DNA from: Deltaproteobacteria bacterium
GTDB lineage: Bacteria; Myxococcota_A; UBA9160; JAJDAL01
Assembly (NCBI GenBank): GCA_029261875.1
Contig: JAJDAL010000045.1
Coordinates: forward strand, 1-64,000
Length of the DNA stretch: 64,000 nt
Direction: 5' to 3'
The notes under the pieces were generated by a model, which was not told the DNA's origin, made no database searches, and was given only the letters and a program-made list of their open reading frames with translations. Each line of letters opens with the position of its first letter. Position 1 is the first letter of the stretch. A program made the translations under genes and the position numbers. Shown in pieces: positions 50,023 to 58,932 of the stretch.

Positions 50023-51213
50023 GTGGATCTGCGTTACTCCGAAACCGACGAGAAGTTTCGCTCCGAACTGCGGGCTTGGCTCGAACAGGCGGTGCCCGCT
50101 CACGGCACACCGCCCGCCACCCACGACTGGCCGGCTCGCCGTGCCTACGACACGGGTTGGCAGGGCAAGCTATTCGAAGCCGGATATGCGGGAATCAACT
50201 GGCCCGCCGAGTACGGCGGGCGCGACGCTTCGCTCACGGAACAACTGGTTTATTACGAAGAAATTGCCCGGGCCAACGCGCCCTACATCGGAGTCAATTT
50301 CGTCGGCATGCTTCACGGCGGACCCACGGTCATCGCCGAGGGAACGCCGGAGCAGAAGGAACGCCACGTCCGTCCCATCCTCACGGGCGACCAGGTTTGG
50401 TGCCAGGGATTCTCCGAACCCCAAGCGGGGTCCGATCTCGCGGCGCTCAAAACCAGTGCCGTGCGCGACGGCGACGACTACATCGTCAATGGCCACAAGA
50501 TCTGGTGTTCCTTCGCGCAAGTCGCCGACTACGGCGAGCTGTTGGTCCGCACGGACCCCGAAGCATCGAAGCACGGGGGGATTTCCTGGCTGATCCTGTC
50601 CATGGACACGCCGGGGATCGAGATCCGGCCCTTGCGGACCCTGGCGGGAGAGGGCGAGTTCAGTGAGGTGTTTCTCGACAACGTGCGCATCCCCGTCTCG
50701 AATCTCGTAGGTCAGGAGAACGACGGCTGGCGGGTCACCAACGTCACGCTGCGGTTCGAACGCGGCACGGCCTTCGCATCGGAGATGTACAACCTCCAGG
50801 AGCTGCTGGCGGAAGTCGCGCGCGCGGCCAAGAAGGTGACGCGCCACGACGCATCGGCGTGGGACGATCGATCCCTGCGACGCGAAGTGGGGCACATCCA
50901 AGCGGAACTCGACGCCCTGTGGGCGATGTTGAAACTTTCCATCAGCGAAGCGGGCGAAACCGGCGTTCCGGGGGTGGGGGCTTCGGCGGTGAAGCTCTAC
51001 TACACGGAATTGAACCAACGCGTAGGCGAACTGGCCATGCGGGTGTTGGGGCGAGCCGCGTTGTCGCGCGAGAATGTAGGGGCGTTGCCGAGCCGGCACT
51101 TTCTCCACAAGGCGCTGCAATCCCTCTCCCTCACCATTGCGGCCGGCAGCAGTCAGATTCAACGCAACATCATCGGCGAGCGGATTCTGGGTTTGCCGAA
51201 AGAACGCAAATAG
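50023..51213 (+). CDS. Acyl-CoA dehydrogenase, large-subunit type
   Basis: 396 residues, full FAD-dependent fold: 'GYAGINWPAEYGGRDASLTEQ', 'CQGFSEPQAGSDLAALKTSAV' and 'GHKIWCSFAQVADY' in the FAD region, 'TLRFERGTAF' helix with a possible catalytic Glu, and C-terminal 'AAGSSQIQRNIIGERILGLP' where the usual Glu is Ala. GTG 50023 has GGGAGG 11 nt upstream. A shorter acyl-CoA dehydrogenase begins 12 nt after its stop, and such pairs commonly form alpha2beta2 heterotetramers acting on sterol or other bulky acyl-CoAs. It leads an operon to 53863. Confidence 0.88.
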   Translation: MDLRYSETDEKFRSELRAWLEQAVPAHGTPPATHDWPARRAYDTGWQGKLFEAGYAGINWPAEYGGRDASLTEQLVYYEEIARANAPYIGVNFVGMLHGGPTVIAEGTPEQKERHVRPILTGDQVWCQGFSEPQAGSDLAALKTSAVRDGDDYIVNGHKIWCSFAQVADYGELLVRTDPEASKHGGISWLILSMDTPGIEIRPLRTLAGEGEFSEVFLDNVRIPVSNLVGQENDGWRVTNVTLRFERGTAFASEMYNLQELLAEVARAAKKVTRHDASAWDDRSLRREVGHIQAELDALWAMLKLSISEAGETGVPGVGASAVKLYYTELNQRVGELAMRVLGRAALSRENVGALPSRHFLHKALQSLSLTIAAGSSQIQRNIIGERILGLPKERK

Positions 51214-51225
51214 GCGGGCCCGGGC

Positions 51226-52209
51226 GTGGACTTTCGTGTCAACGAGGATCAGGAAGCACTTCGGGATGGGGTTCGGAGTTTTTGCGAAGGTCGGATCCCT
51301 TTGGAGAAGCTTCCGGAGTTGGAAGAGAAGAACGCCTTCGATCGCGAACTCTGGAACGAGTTCGCGGAGCTGGGCGTTTTCGCCTTGCGACTTCCCGAGG
51401 AAAACGGCGGACTCGGCCTTGGCGCCGCTGAAGCCGTGCTGGTGTTTGCGGAACTCGGACGCTATCTGGCGCCGGGACCGTTGGTGTGGAGCCACCTGGC
51501 GGCCGGACGGATCGCCGGCGCGGAAACCGGCGAAACCGTCGTGGGGGGGATCGATCTATCCCGCGGCGAGGCCGGGCCGCACCTGATCGAATACGCGGAC
51601 AACCTCGACGTGCTGCTGGTGTTGCGTCCGGACGGCGTCGAAACCCTCGACCCCAAGACGCTCGCCCTGCAACCGGTGGGAGTTCCGTTGGATCCCCTGA
51701 CGCCGCTCATGCAAGTCGAATCCCTTCCGTCCGGGGAGCGAATCGGAGACCACGCGCTGTTGGCACGCTTGCAAGACGAAGGTGCGGCGCTGGTTTCGGC
51801 CATGCTGTTGGGGATCGCCGAAGCCACCCAAACCCTCGCCACCGCCTACGCGAAAGAGCGCCAGCAGTTCGATCGACCGATCGGGGGCTTCCAGGCCATC
51901 AAACACATCCTGTCGGATACCTTCGTGCGTCAGGAAGCCGCGCGCGCGGCGGTCTATGCCGCCGGGGCGACGTTGGATCATCCGGAAGCGGGAGACGTGT
52001 TGCGCACCGTTTCCGGCGCCAAGGTGATCGCCGGCGAAGCCGCCATGAAGAATTCCCGCGCCTGTATCCAGGTGCACGGCGGCATGGGGTACACGTGGGA
52101 AGTCCCCGCCCACTACTTTTTGAAGCGAACCTGGGTATTGGAAAATTCGTTCGGCGGCGTCGAGGATCACGCGGATCGCGTTGTAGCTCGCATCGAGTCG
52201 AAGCTTTAA
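51226..52209 (+). CDS. Acyl-CoA dehydrogenase, short partner subunit type
   Basis: 327 residues, about 60 shorter than a canonical enzyme because the middle beta domain is reduced: after 'VVGGIDLSRGEAGPHLIEYAD' the FAD-contact motifs (TEP and WITN types) are absent. The C-terminal domain is intact with 'YAKERQQFDRPIGGFQAIKH' and 'CIQVHGGMGYTWEVPAHYFLKR'. This is the profile of the smaller member of heteromeric acyl-CoA dehydrogenases such as ChsE/FadE pairs. It should act only with the adjacent 50023-51213 protein. The SDR gene follows 14 nt later. Confidence 0.85.
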   Translation: MDFRVNEDQEALRDGVRSFCEGRIPLEKLPELEEKNAFDRELWNEFAELGVFALRLPEENGGLGLGAAEAVLVFAELGRYLAPGPLVWSHLAAGRIAGAETGETVVGGIDLSRGEAGPHLIEYADNLDVLLVLRPDGVETLDPKTLALQPVGVPLDPLTPLMQVESLPSGERIGDHALLARLQDEGAALVSAMLLGIAEATQTLATAYAKERQQFDRPIGGFQAIKHILSDTFVRQEAARAAVYAAGATLDHPEAGDVLRTVSGAKVIAGEAAMKNSRACIQVHGGMGYTWEVPAHYFLKRTWVLENSFGGVEDHADRVVARIESKL

Positions 52210-52223
52210 GGAAGGAGATTGCG

Positions 52224-53117
52224 ATGGGAGTTCTCGACGGCAAAGGAGCAGTCGTCACTGGAGGGGGACGCGGCATCGGCCGCGGCCATTGTCTGCGCCT
52301 GGCGGAGAACGGCGCCTCGGTGATCGTCAACGACGTCGATGCCGAGGAAGGCCAGAAGGTCGTCGATGAAATCGCGGCGGCCGGAGGCAAAGCGGCGGCC
52401 AGCACCGCGGACATCGGAACCCGCGAAGGTGCAAAGGCGCTGATCCAACAATGCGTCGACGCCTTCGGCGGCATCCACATCCTCGTCAACAATGCGGGAA
52501 ACGTGCGCGACCGGTCGTTTCTGAAGATGACGGACGACGAATTCGGAGCCGTGTTCCGGGTGCACGTGCACGGTACGTTCATGTGCAGCCAGGAGGCCGC
52601 CTTGCGGATGAAGGATCAGGGCAGCGGCGGAAGCATCGTGAATACGGTTTCAGCCGCGCACTTCGGAAATTTCGGGCAGACCAATTACGCGGGTTCCAAG
52701 GGCGCCATCGCGTCCATGACCTACACCTGGGCGGGTGAGCTCGCGCGCTACGGAATTCGCGTGAATGCCATCAGCCCGACGGGAACCACGCGGATGTCCG
52801 CCACCTACAAGGGTCCGGACGGAAAAGACGTCGAACTTCCCTTCATCGACCCGACGCGCAACGGAACCTTCGTCTCCTACCTGTGCAGCGACGACGCCAA
52901 TTTCATCACGGGGCAAGTCTTCGGTACCGGGGGCGAGCGCGTGGTCATTCTCGAACAGCCCAAGTATGGAACCGGGATGTTCAAGGATGGGGGCTGGTCC
53001 GTCGAAGATCTGCAGCAGCACTTCAAGACGACGCTGGGCCCGAAACTCGAGAACTTCGGCTTGATGAAGAAGCCCTACGCGTTTCTCGACAAGGGCGTGA
53101 CACCCCAGGGGAAATAG
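52224..53117 (+). CDS. Short-chain dehydrogenase (HSD17B4/MFE-like)
   Basis: 297 residues. NAD-binding 'AVVTGGGRGIGRGHC', 'VIVNDVDAEEG', 'LVNNAGNVRDRSF' and the catalytic Ser with 'NYAGSKGAI' (Tyr-x3-Lys). The opening resembles the dehydrogenase domain of peroxisomal multifunctional enzyme type 2, which oxidises 3-hydroxyacyl-CoA. A C-terminal extension of about 50 residues ('WSVEDLQQHFKTTLGPKLENFG') is longer than a minimal SDR. AAGGAAGGAGA precedes ATG 52224. It follows the heteromeric dehydrogenase genes and precedes a crotonase, matching a beta-oxidation order. Confidence 0.88.
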   Translation: MGVLDGKGAVVTGGGRGIGRGHCLRLAENGASVIVNDVDAEEGQKVVDEIAAAGGKAAASTADIGTREGAKALIQQCVDAFGGIHILVNNAGNVRDRSFLKMTDDEFGAVFRVHVHGTFMCSQEAALRMKDQGSGGSIVNTVSAAHFGNFGQTNYAGSKGAIASMTYTWAGELARYGIRVNAISPTGTTRMSATYKGPDGKDVELPFIDPTRNGTFVSYLCSDDANFITGQVFGTGGERVVILEQPKYGTGMFKDGGWSVEDLQQHFKTTLGPKLENFGLMKKPYAFLDKGVTPQGK

Positions 53118-53122
53118 CCCGC

Positions 53123-53863
53123 TTGTACGATCACATTTCGCTCGAAGTTCGCGAAGGCGTGGCGACCGTCACCCTGAATCGTCCGGACAAGCTGAACGCC
53201 TACATCCCCGCCATGGGGGACGAGGTGGTGGATGCCTTCGGGCGCATTCGCGATGACGCGGATGCGCGCGTCGTGGTGTTGACGGGTGCCGGTCGTGGTT
53301 TTTGCGCCGGAGTCGATCTCGATGCCTTGAAGGAACATCAAGCCAGCGTCGCCGCAAGCGGTGGCAAGGCCCTGGGCGAAGAAGCGTTCGTCAAGCGTTT
53401 CCCCCTCGAGCTGGCGGCCTTTCCGAAACCGGTGATTGCCGCCATCAACGGGGCGGCGATCGGCGTGGGCGTCACCATGGTATTGCCCTGCGATCTGCGG
53501 ATCGCCGCGGAATCCGCGAAGCTCGGCGTGACCTTCGTCAAGCTCGGGATTCTGCCCGGCCTCGGGAGCACCCATTGGCTGCCCCGTCTGGTGGGCATGG
53601 CGAACGCCAAAGATTTGGTCTTGACCGGGCGCGTGGTGCGCGCGCCCGAAGCGCTTTCCATGGGTCTCGTGAATCGCGTCGTTCCCGACGGAGAGCTCAT
53701 GAAGGAAGTGCGGGAAGTCGCCGACGCATTGGCGGCGTTGGACCCCCCTGTCCTGGCGGCCGCCAAGCGCGTGCTTCACGCGGGGGCCGAAGCGACCATG
53801 GAAGAAGCCATGCAGAACGAAGCGCGGGAAAGTGCCGCGTTGCGAAAGTTGCGCGGCCGCTAG
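53123..53863 (+). CDS. Enoyl-CoA hydratase/isomerase family protein
   Basis: 246 residues of the crotonase fold: 'VATVTLNRPDKLNAY', oxyanion loop 'GRGFCAGVDLDALK' and 'AAINGAAIGVGVTMVLPCDLRIA'. The two glutamates that catalyse hydration are not found at their usual positions ('LGVTFVKLG' instead of a Pro-Glu, and Asp in 'AKDLVLTG'), so it may isomerise, cleave or hydrolyse a thioester rather than hydrate. TTG 53123 is 5 nt past the SDR stop; I chose it because the protein then begins with the usual short strand. Last gene of the operon. Confidence 0.82.
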   Translation: MYDHISLEVREGVATVTLNRPDKLNAYIPAMGDEVVDAFGRIRDDADARVVVLTGAGRGFCAGVDLDALKEHQASVAASGGKALGEEAFVKRFPLELAAFPKPVIAAINGAAIGVGVTMVLPCDLRIAAESAKLGVTFVKLGILPGLGSTHWLPRLVGMANAKDLVLTGRVVRAPEALSMGLVNRVVPDGELMKEVREVADALAALDPPVLAAAKRVLHAGAEATMEEAMQNEARESAALRKLRGR

Positions 53864-53875
53864 GGCGAATCGCCG

Positions 53876-54745
53876 CTACCCCTCGAACGCGCCTTTTCCC
53901 AACTGTTCCCGAATCGGTGTAAATTCCGGCATCAGCATGGCGCGCCGCTGCCAGTTGGCGCCGTCGACCACCAGGGTGTGGCCGCTGATGTAGGCCGCGT
54001 AGGGGGACGCCAGGAACGTCGCCGCCCAACCCAGTTCACGCGGATAGCCTACGCGCCCCGCCGGTGCGCGGACGTCTTCCTTCTGGCCGCGACCGGGCAC
54101 GCCGCGAATGGCTTTGACTTCGTCCTCGTGGGGGATCAAGCCGGGAACGAGGGTATTGACGCGAATCCCGTAGGGGCCCCATTCGACGGCCAAGGATTCG
54201 GTCATGTTCTTCACGCCGGCTTTGGCCGCCGCGGAGTGCGCAAAGCCTGGTCCCCCGGTCCACGCGTAGGAGGCCCCGATATTGATGATCGAACCGGGCG
54301 TGGCCTCGCTCAAGTGGCGGCGCGCGAATTCGCGCGAGCAGAAGAAGGTGCCGTTGAGCACGATGTCGACCACGGTGCGCCAACCGTTGGGGCTCAGGTC
54401 TTCGGCGGGAACCGGAAAGTTGCCCGCCGCATTGTTGACCAGCACGCCGGGCAGTCCGAATTCGGCCTGCACCGCGTCGAAGGCCGCGTTGATGCTTTCG
54501 GGTTGGCGAATGTCGCACGCCACACCGAGGCCGCGTGCGCCCGTGGATTCGACGGCGCTGACGCCGGCCTTTCGGTGCTCTTGCGCGCGGCTCAAGATGG
54601 CCACGTTGGCGCCCAGTCGGGCGAACTCCAATGCCATTCCCTTGCCGAGGCCCGTGCCTCCGCCGGTGACGATGACGGTTTGTTCGCGAAAGGTGCCTTC
54701 GGGCAGCGCGCTTGCGCCCAGGGGCGGCGGTTCCGGTAATCCCAT
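53876..54745 (-). CDS. Short-chain dehydrogenase, peroxisomal 2,4-dienoyl-CoA reductase-like
   Basis: 289 residues. 'VIVTGGGTGLGKGMALEFARLGA' cofactor strand, 'LVNNAAGNFPVPAEDLS', and 'GFAHSAAAKAGVKNMTESLAVEWGPYGIRVN' in pieces. The usual Tyr of Tyr-x3-Lys is His-Ser-Ala-Ala-Ala-Lys, exactly the situation in 2,4-dienoyl-CoA reductases of the DECR2 type. It would reduce 2,4-dienoyl-CoAs arising from unsaturated fatty acids with NADPH. It is convergent with the crotonase gene and divergent from the crotonase pair at 54828. Confidence 0.85.
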   Translation of the reverse strand: MGLPEPPPLGASALPEGTFREQTVIVTGGGTGLGKGMALEFARLGANVAILSRAQEHRKAGVSAVESTGARGLGVACDIRQPESINAAFDAVQAEFGLPGVLVNNAAGNFPVPAEDLSPNGWRTVVDIVLNGTFFCSREFARRHLSEATPGSIINIGASYAWTGGPGFAHSAAAKAGVKNMTESLAVEWGPYGIRVNTLVPGLIPHEDEVKAIRGVPGRGQKEDVRAPAGRVGYPRELGWAATFLASPYAAYISGHTLVVDGANWQRRAMLMPEFTPIREQLGKGAFEG

Positions 54746-54827
54746 GGCCGAAGTCTAACACCGCCGCGCCGGGGATCCCCTCCAACCCGAGTCGGTCGTG
54801 ATAGTCTTGGGGCCTGGGAGGACGCGC

Positions 54828-55625
54828 GTGGATACCGGGACCGATCAGCTGTTGTGCCATCTCGAAGGGCGGGTCGCGGTCTTGACCCTGAATCGTCCGG
54901 AAGCCCGCAATGCGCTCACCGTGGAACTCAAAGACGCACTCCTCCAGGCGGTCCGTCGTCTGGGTGCCGACACGGACGTGGGATGCCTTCTCTTGACCGG
55001 CGCCGGTGGGGCGTTCTGCGCCGGTGGGGATACCAAGATGATGGCCCGGGATGGGCGCCCGAGCTCGCCCGAGGATCGCAAGCGCATGTTGCGCAGGGAA
55101 CACGAGATTCCCGCGACGCTCCACCGCCTCGAGAAGCCCGTGATCGCCGCGCTGTCGGGGCCGGCGGCGGGTGCGGGGTTTTCCCTCGCGCTGGCCGCGG
55201 ACCTGCGCATCGCCGCCGAGAGTGCCTTCGTCACCACCTCCTATGCGAAGCTCGGCTTGTCGGGGGATTACGGCGGGAGCTGGTTCTTGACCCGATTGAT
55301 CGGCACAGCGCGGGCGCGCGAACTCTATTTCACCGGCGATCGGATCGACGCCCGCGAATGCGAGCGGCTGGGTATCGTGAATCGCGTGGTCCCCGACGAG
55401 ACCCTCGAAAAAGAGTCGCTCGCCCTGGCTCTGCGCATCGCCGAAGGTCCGCCGATCGCCCATCGATACATGAAGGACAATCTGAACCGTGCGCTGACGG
55501 GCGAGCTTCAGGAGTGCCTGGACCTCGAAGCCGATCGCATGGTGCAAAGCGCGGGAACCGAAGACTACGTCGAGGCCGTCAACGCGTTTCGCGACAAACG
55601 CAAACCGGTCTTTCGCGGCCAATAG
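54828..55625 (+). CDS. Enoyl-CoA hydratase/isomerase family protein
   Basis: 265 residues, crotonase fold with 'VAVLTLNRPEARNALT', 'GAGGAFCAGGDTKMMARD' and 'AALSGPAAGAGFSLALAADLRIAAES'. At the first catalytic site 'TTSYAKLGLSGDYGGS' has no Glu, while the second Glu is kept in 'ARELYFTG'. The exact reaction on enoyl-CoA is therefore open. GTG 54828 has GGGAGGA 5-11 nt upstream. A second crotonase starts 18 nt later, so both are transcribed together. Divergent from the dienoyl-CoA reductase. Confidence 0.85.
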   Translation: MDTGTDQLLCHLEGRVAVLTLNRPEARNALTVELKDALLQAVRRLGADTDVGCLLLTGAGGAFCAGGDTKMMARDGRPSSPEDRKRMLRREHEIPATLHRLEKPVIAALSGPAAGAGFSLALAADLRIAAESAFVTTSYAKLGLSGDYGGSWFLTRLIGTARARELYFTGDRIDARECERLGIVNRVVPDETLEKESLALALRIAEGPPIAHRYMKDNLNRALTGELQECLDLEADRMVQSAGTEDYVEAVNAFRDKRKPVFRGQ

Positions 55626-55643
55626 CAAGGAGCTGGAGACAAC

Positions 55644-56426
55644 ATGAGCTCGGATACGATTACGCTCGAATTCGATGGGCCGGTGGCGATCATGACGAAC
55701 AACCGCCCGGAAAAACACAACGCCGCCAACGACGAAATGGACACACGCCTGTGGGAGGTGCTCGGAGAACTTCACGAGCGCGATGGCGTGCGAGCCGTGG
55801 TGTGGCGCGGCAACGGGAAGTCGTTCTCCTCGGGCCGGGACACGACGGAACTCGGCGTGCGCACCGAAGACATCAGCGATTTCGATTTCATCGAGCGCGG
55901 GCATCGCGGAACCCAACAATTCTTCAGTTTGCCGTGCCCCATCATTGCGGCCCTCAAGGGTTGGGTGATCGGCGGTTCCTTCGAACGGGCGTTGCTGTGC
56001 GATTTGCGCGTGGCGGGGGAGAGCGCACGGATGCGACTTCCGGAAGTCCTGCACGGGGTCGTGCCCGATACCGGGGGTACCGCGCGGTTGTTTCAAATGG
56101 CGGGGCACGGTCTCGTGGCGGATCTGGCCTTGACCGGACGAATCCTGGACGCCGAGGAAGCGCTCCGTCACGGAATCGTCTCGCGCGTGGTCCCCGATGC
56201 GGAGTTGGACGAGAAGGTCCTCGAAATGGCGCACCAGATCGCCAAAGCGCCCGCCTTCACGGTCAAGATGTTTCGCCGCACCCTCGGACGCATGGGGAAC
56301 CCGATGGTCAAGCAATCGATCGAAGAAGAGGCGATCTCGCAATCGATGGTGTTCGGCTCGTACGATTACGCGGAGATGAAGGCCGCGCGAACGGAACAGC
56401 GCGAGCCCAAGTTTCGCAACCGCTAG
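55644..56426 (+). CDS. Enoyl-CoA hydratase/isomerase family protein
   Basis: 260 residues, crotonase fold. 'VAIMTNNRPEKHNAAND', 'GNGKSFSSGRDTTELG' oxyanion loop and 'AALKGWVIGGSFERALLCDLRVA'. The first catalytic Glu is present in 'RLPEVLHGVVPDTGG' and the second position is Asp ('VADLALTG'). It could hydrate or isomerise enoyl-CoA. AAGGAGC precedes ATG 55644 by 10 nt. Convergent with the acyl-CoA carboxylase gene. Confidence 0.87.
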   Translation: MSSDTITLEFDGPVAIMTNNRPEKHNAANDEMDTRLWEVLGELHERDGVRAVVWRGNGKSFSSGRDTTELGVRTEDISDFDFIERGHRGTQQFFSLPCPIIAALKGWVIGGSFERALLCDLRVAGESARMRLPEVLHGVVPDTGGTARLFQMAGHGLVADLALTGRILDAEEALRHGIVSRVVPDAELDEKVLEMAHQIAKAPAFTVKMFRRTLGRMGNPMVKQSIEEEAISQSMVFGSYDYAEMKAARTEQREPKFRNR

Positions 56427-56450
56427 CGCGCCCCGCCGCGCCGCGCGTGC

Positions 56451-58007
56451 CTAGGGACGCGCAGCGTAGCGGCGCGGACCCAGCAGGCTGCGAAGTCGCG
56501 GCGTGACTTCTTGGATCCACTCCCACAGCAAGGGGCGCGTGCGGCGCGGATCGATCAGCTCGTGGACGCCAAATTCCTCGGCGCGCGGAAACACGGATTG
56601 CGCCGCTGCGAGTTCCTCTTCCAGTTCTCGCCGCTTTGCGTCCGGATCTGCCGCCGCTGCAATCTCCTGGCGGTAGGCGAGGGCGACGCCGCCTTCCACG
56701 GGCATGGCGCCGCTTTCCGCAGACGGCCACGCCACGACCGTGGGATGCGGGCCCAGGTGAATTCCCGCCGCCACACCGAAGGCCTTGCGCACGACGACGA
56801 CGAACCACGGCACTTCGGTCTGAAGCACCGCGAACATGGCCTCCATGCCGTAGCGAATGGTGCCGGCGCGTTCCGCGTCCGGGCCGATCATGAAGCCCGG
56901 TTCGTCGACGAAACTCACGATCGGTAGATGAAACGTGTCGCACAGCTCCGCGAATCGCCGAATCTTCTGGGCGCCCTCGGCGGACATGGACCCCGCGTAT
57001 TGATACGGATCGTTGGCCAGGATTCCCACGGGTTGCCCCCCGATCCGCGCCAGACCCGTGATCTGCGTGCGGCCGTAGAGCGGCGAAAGCTCGAAGAAGG
57101 AATCGCGGTCGACGACGCCTTCGATCACCCGGCGCATCTTGTAGGCGCGTCGACGATTTCGCGGCACGATTTCCAACAGCTCCGGGTCGCAGCGATCCGC
57201 GGGGTCGGCGCATTCGTTCGCCGGTGCGGATTCCCAGACGTGGCTCGGGAGGTAGCTCAGGAATTGTCGGATCTGGCGCCAGGCATCGGCCTCGTCTTCG
57301 GCCACGTTGGCCACGACGCCGCTGCGCAAGTGCACATCGGCACCGCCCAGTTCCTCTTTGCTGACGGATTTTCCCAAGGCGCGTTCGACGAGCGCGGGGC
57401 CCCCGACCAGAACTTGCGCGCCTTCGCGCAACATCAGGGAAAAGTGGGACGCGACCAGGCGGGCGGCGGGAAAACCGGCGACCGGGCCCAGGGCCGCGCA
57501 GGCGACGGGTACGCTCGCGAGCGCGTCCATGCACAGCAGGTTCAAGGGCGAGGAGGCGGTCAGGTCGTAACCGGACCGCCCCTTGGTTCCGCCGGTGCCC
57601 GCGATGGTGGCGCCCCCACCTTCGAGCAAGCGCACGAGCGGGAAGCGGCGGGCCACGGCGAGCTGATCCGCGTATTGGCCCTTCTTCAAACCGACGGCGG
57701 AATAGGAAGCGCCGCGGGATGTGAAATCGTCGCCGCCGATGACCACGGGCCGGCCGTCGACCTTCGCGACCCCCATGACGAGGTTGGCGGGAGAGAAGTG
57801 TTCGAGTTGGCCGTCGGCGTCGAGTTGGCTCTCGCCCGTGACACTTCCGTATTCGCGAAAGCTGTTTTCGTCGACGAGTCCAGCGATGCGTTCGCGAACG
57901 ACCGTGCGGCCCCGCTCGCGGTGTTTGCGGACGGCTTCGGCACCGCCGTGTTCCGCCGCCAATTCGCGGCGACGTTCCAGGCCTTCGACTTCGTCCTTCC
58001 AACTCAC
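56451..58007 (-). CDS. Acyl-CoA carboxylase beta subunit (carboxyltransferase)
   Basis: 518 residues, the usual length of biotin-dependent acyl-CoA carboxyltransferases. 'RERIAGLVDENSFREYGSV' N-terminus; acyl-CoA oxyanion site 'GGATIAGTGGTKGRSGYDL'; second half 'RRVIEGVVDRDSFFELSPLYG', 'LANDPYQYAGSMSAEGAQKI' and 'FVDEPGFMIGPDAERAGTIRYG' with the biotin-side oxyanion. It transfers CO2 from carboxybiotin to an acyl-CoA. No biotin carboxylase or biotin carrier gene is in the window. GTG 58007 is chosen from the normal 'SWKDEVEGLERRRELA' start. The isocitrate-lyase-like gene ends 23 nt upstream on the same strand. Confidence 0.88.
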   Translation of the reverse strand: MSWKDEVEGLERRRELAAEHGGAEAVRKHRERGRTVVRERIAGLVDENSFREYGSVTGESQLDADGQLEHFSPANLVMGVAKVDGRPVVIGGDDFTSRGASYSAVGLKKGQYADQLAVARRFPLVRLLEGGGATIAGTGGTKGRSGYDLTASSPLNLLCMDALASVPVACAALGPVAGFPAARLVASHFSLMLREGAQVLVGGPALVERALGKSVSKEELGGADVHLRSGVVANVAEDEADAWRQIRQFLSYLPSHVWESAPANECADPADRCDPELLEIVPRNRRRAYKMRRVIEGVVDRDSFFELSPLYGRTQITGLARIGGQPVGILANDPYQYAGSMSAEGAQKIRRFAELCDTFHLPIVSFVDEPGFMIGPDAERAGTIRYGMEAMFAVLQTEVPWFVVVVRKAFGVAAGIHLGPHPTVVAWPSAESGAMPVEGGVALAYRQEIAAAADPDAKRRELEEELAAAQSVFPRAEEFGVHELIDPRRTRPLLWEWIQEVTPRLRSLLGPRRYAARP

Positions 58008-58030
58008 CCCAACACTATAACGCGCAGCGC

Positions 58031-58921
58031 CTAGGAGGACTTGGGAGTCGAATCGCCCGCTGTGCGTGCACGGTGGCGAGACAGATCGAGGAGTTCCGCG
58101 AAGGCGTCGAAATCGAACATCGAGTCCGCCAGAGAAGCGGTGGATCCCGTGTCTCGGATCGTCTGGAACACGCGCTCTACGGTGTGGGCCTGGGCGAGGA
58201 TGGCCGCCACCGGGAAAACGATCATCGAGAATCCCATCTCGAAGAGTTCCTTGGGGTGGAGGTGCGGCGACTTTCCGCCCTCCACCAGGTTCGCGACCTT
58301 CGGACCCGGGATCGCCTTGGCGATGGTTTCGAATTCGGCGGCGCTCTCCGGGGCTTCGATGAAGATCGCGTCCGCACCGAGGTCCCGCGCGGCGCGTCCG
58401 CGCTCGATGGCGGCTTCGAGACCGAGGGGCGCACGCGCGTCCGTCCGAGCGACGAGGAACAAACCCGACGTTTCCGGCGCGTGCCGAATCGCCCGCAGCT
58501 TGTCGAGCCATTCGTCGGGCGCCGTCACCTGCTTGCCCGCCATGTGGCCGCAGCGCTTGGGCCAGACTTGATCTTCGAGGAAGAGTCCCGCGGCACCGGC
58601 CGCGGAAAACAACTCGGCGGTGCGCAATGCGTTGGTGGCGCCGCCGTAGCCCGTGTCCGCATCCACGAGAACCGGGCATTCGACCAAGCGGCACAGGCGC
58701 CGGGCCGTGTCCGCGATCTCACTTTGCGAGAGCAGGCCGATGTCGGGCTCCCCGAGATGGGAAGCCGCCACCGCGTACCCGCCGATGAACGCAGCGGGGA
58801 AACCCGCTCGTTCCACCAGGCGTGCGGAGACACCGTCGTACATGCCCCCCAACACGACGGGCGCGTCGCCGGTCACGAGGTCGCGGGTTTGCTGGGCTTT
58901 CGCGCGGGATGCGGGGTCCAA
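58031..58921 (-). CDS. Isocitrate lyase/PEP mutase superfamily protein
   Basis: 296 residues. 'VVLGGMYDGVSARLVERAGFPAAFIGGYAVAA' (broken here for description), 'VLVDADTGYGG' metal-binding Asp pair, 'LEDQVWPKRCGHMAGKQV' with the catalytic Cys in the K-R-C-G-H lid motif, and 'VARTDARA' and 'EAPES' further on. The lid Cys favours a C-C lyase such as 2-methylisocitrate lyase, although oxaloacetate decarboxylase or PEP mutase activity is possible. TTG 58921 is the only early start codon; SD signal is weak. It lies 11 nt after the Sel1 lipoprotein stop. Confidence 0.82.
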   Translation of the reverse strand: MDPASRAKAQQTRDLVTGDAPVVLGGMYDGVSARLVERAGFPAAFIGGYAVAASHLGEPDIGLLSQSEIADTARRLCRLVECPVLVDADTGYGGATNALRTAELFSAAGAAGLFLEDQVWPKRCGHMAGKQVTAPDEWLDKLRAIRHAPETSGLFLVARTDARAPLGLEAAIERGRAARDLGADAIFIEAPESAAEFETIAKAIPGPKVANLVEGGKSPHLHPKELFEMGFSMIVFPVAAILAQAHTVERVFQTIRDTGSTASLADSMFDFDAFAELLDLSRHRARTAGDSTPKSS

Positions 58922-58932
58922 GGCTTCGAAGC

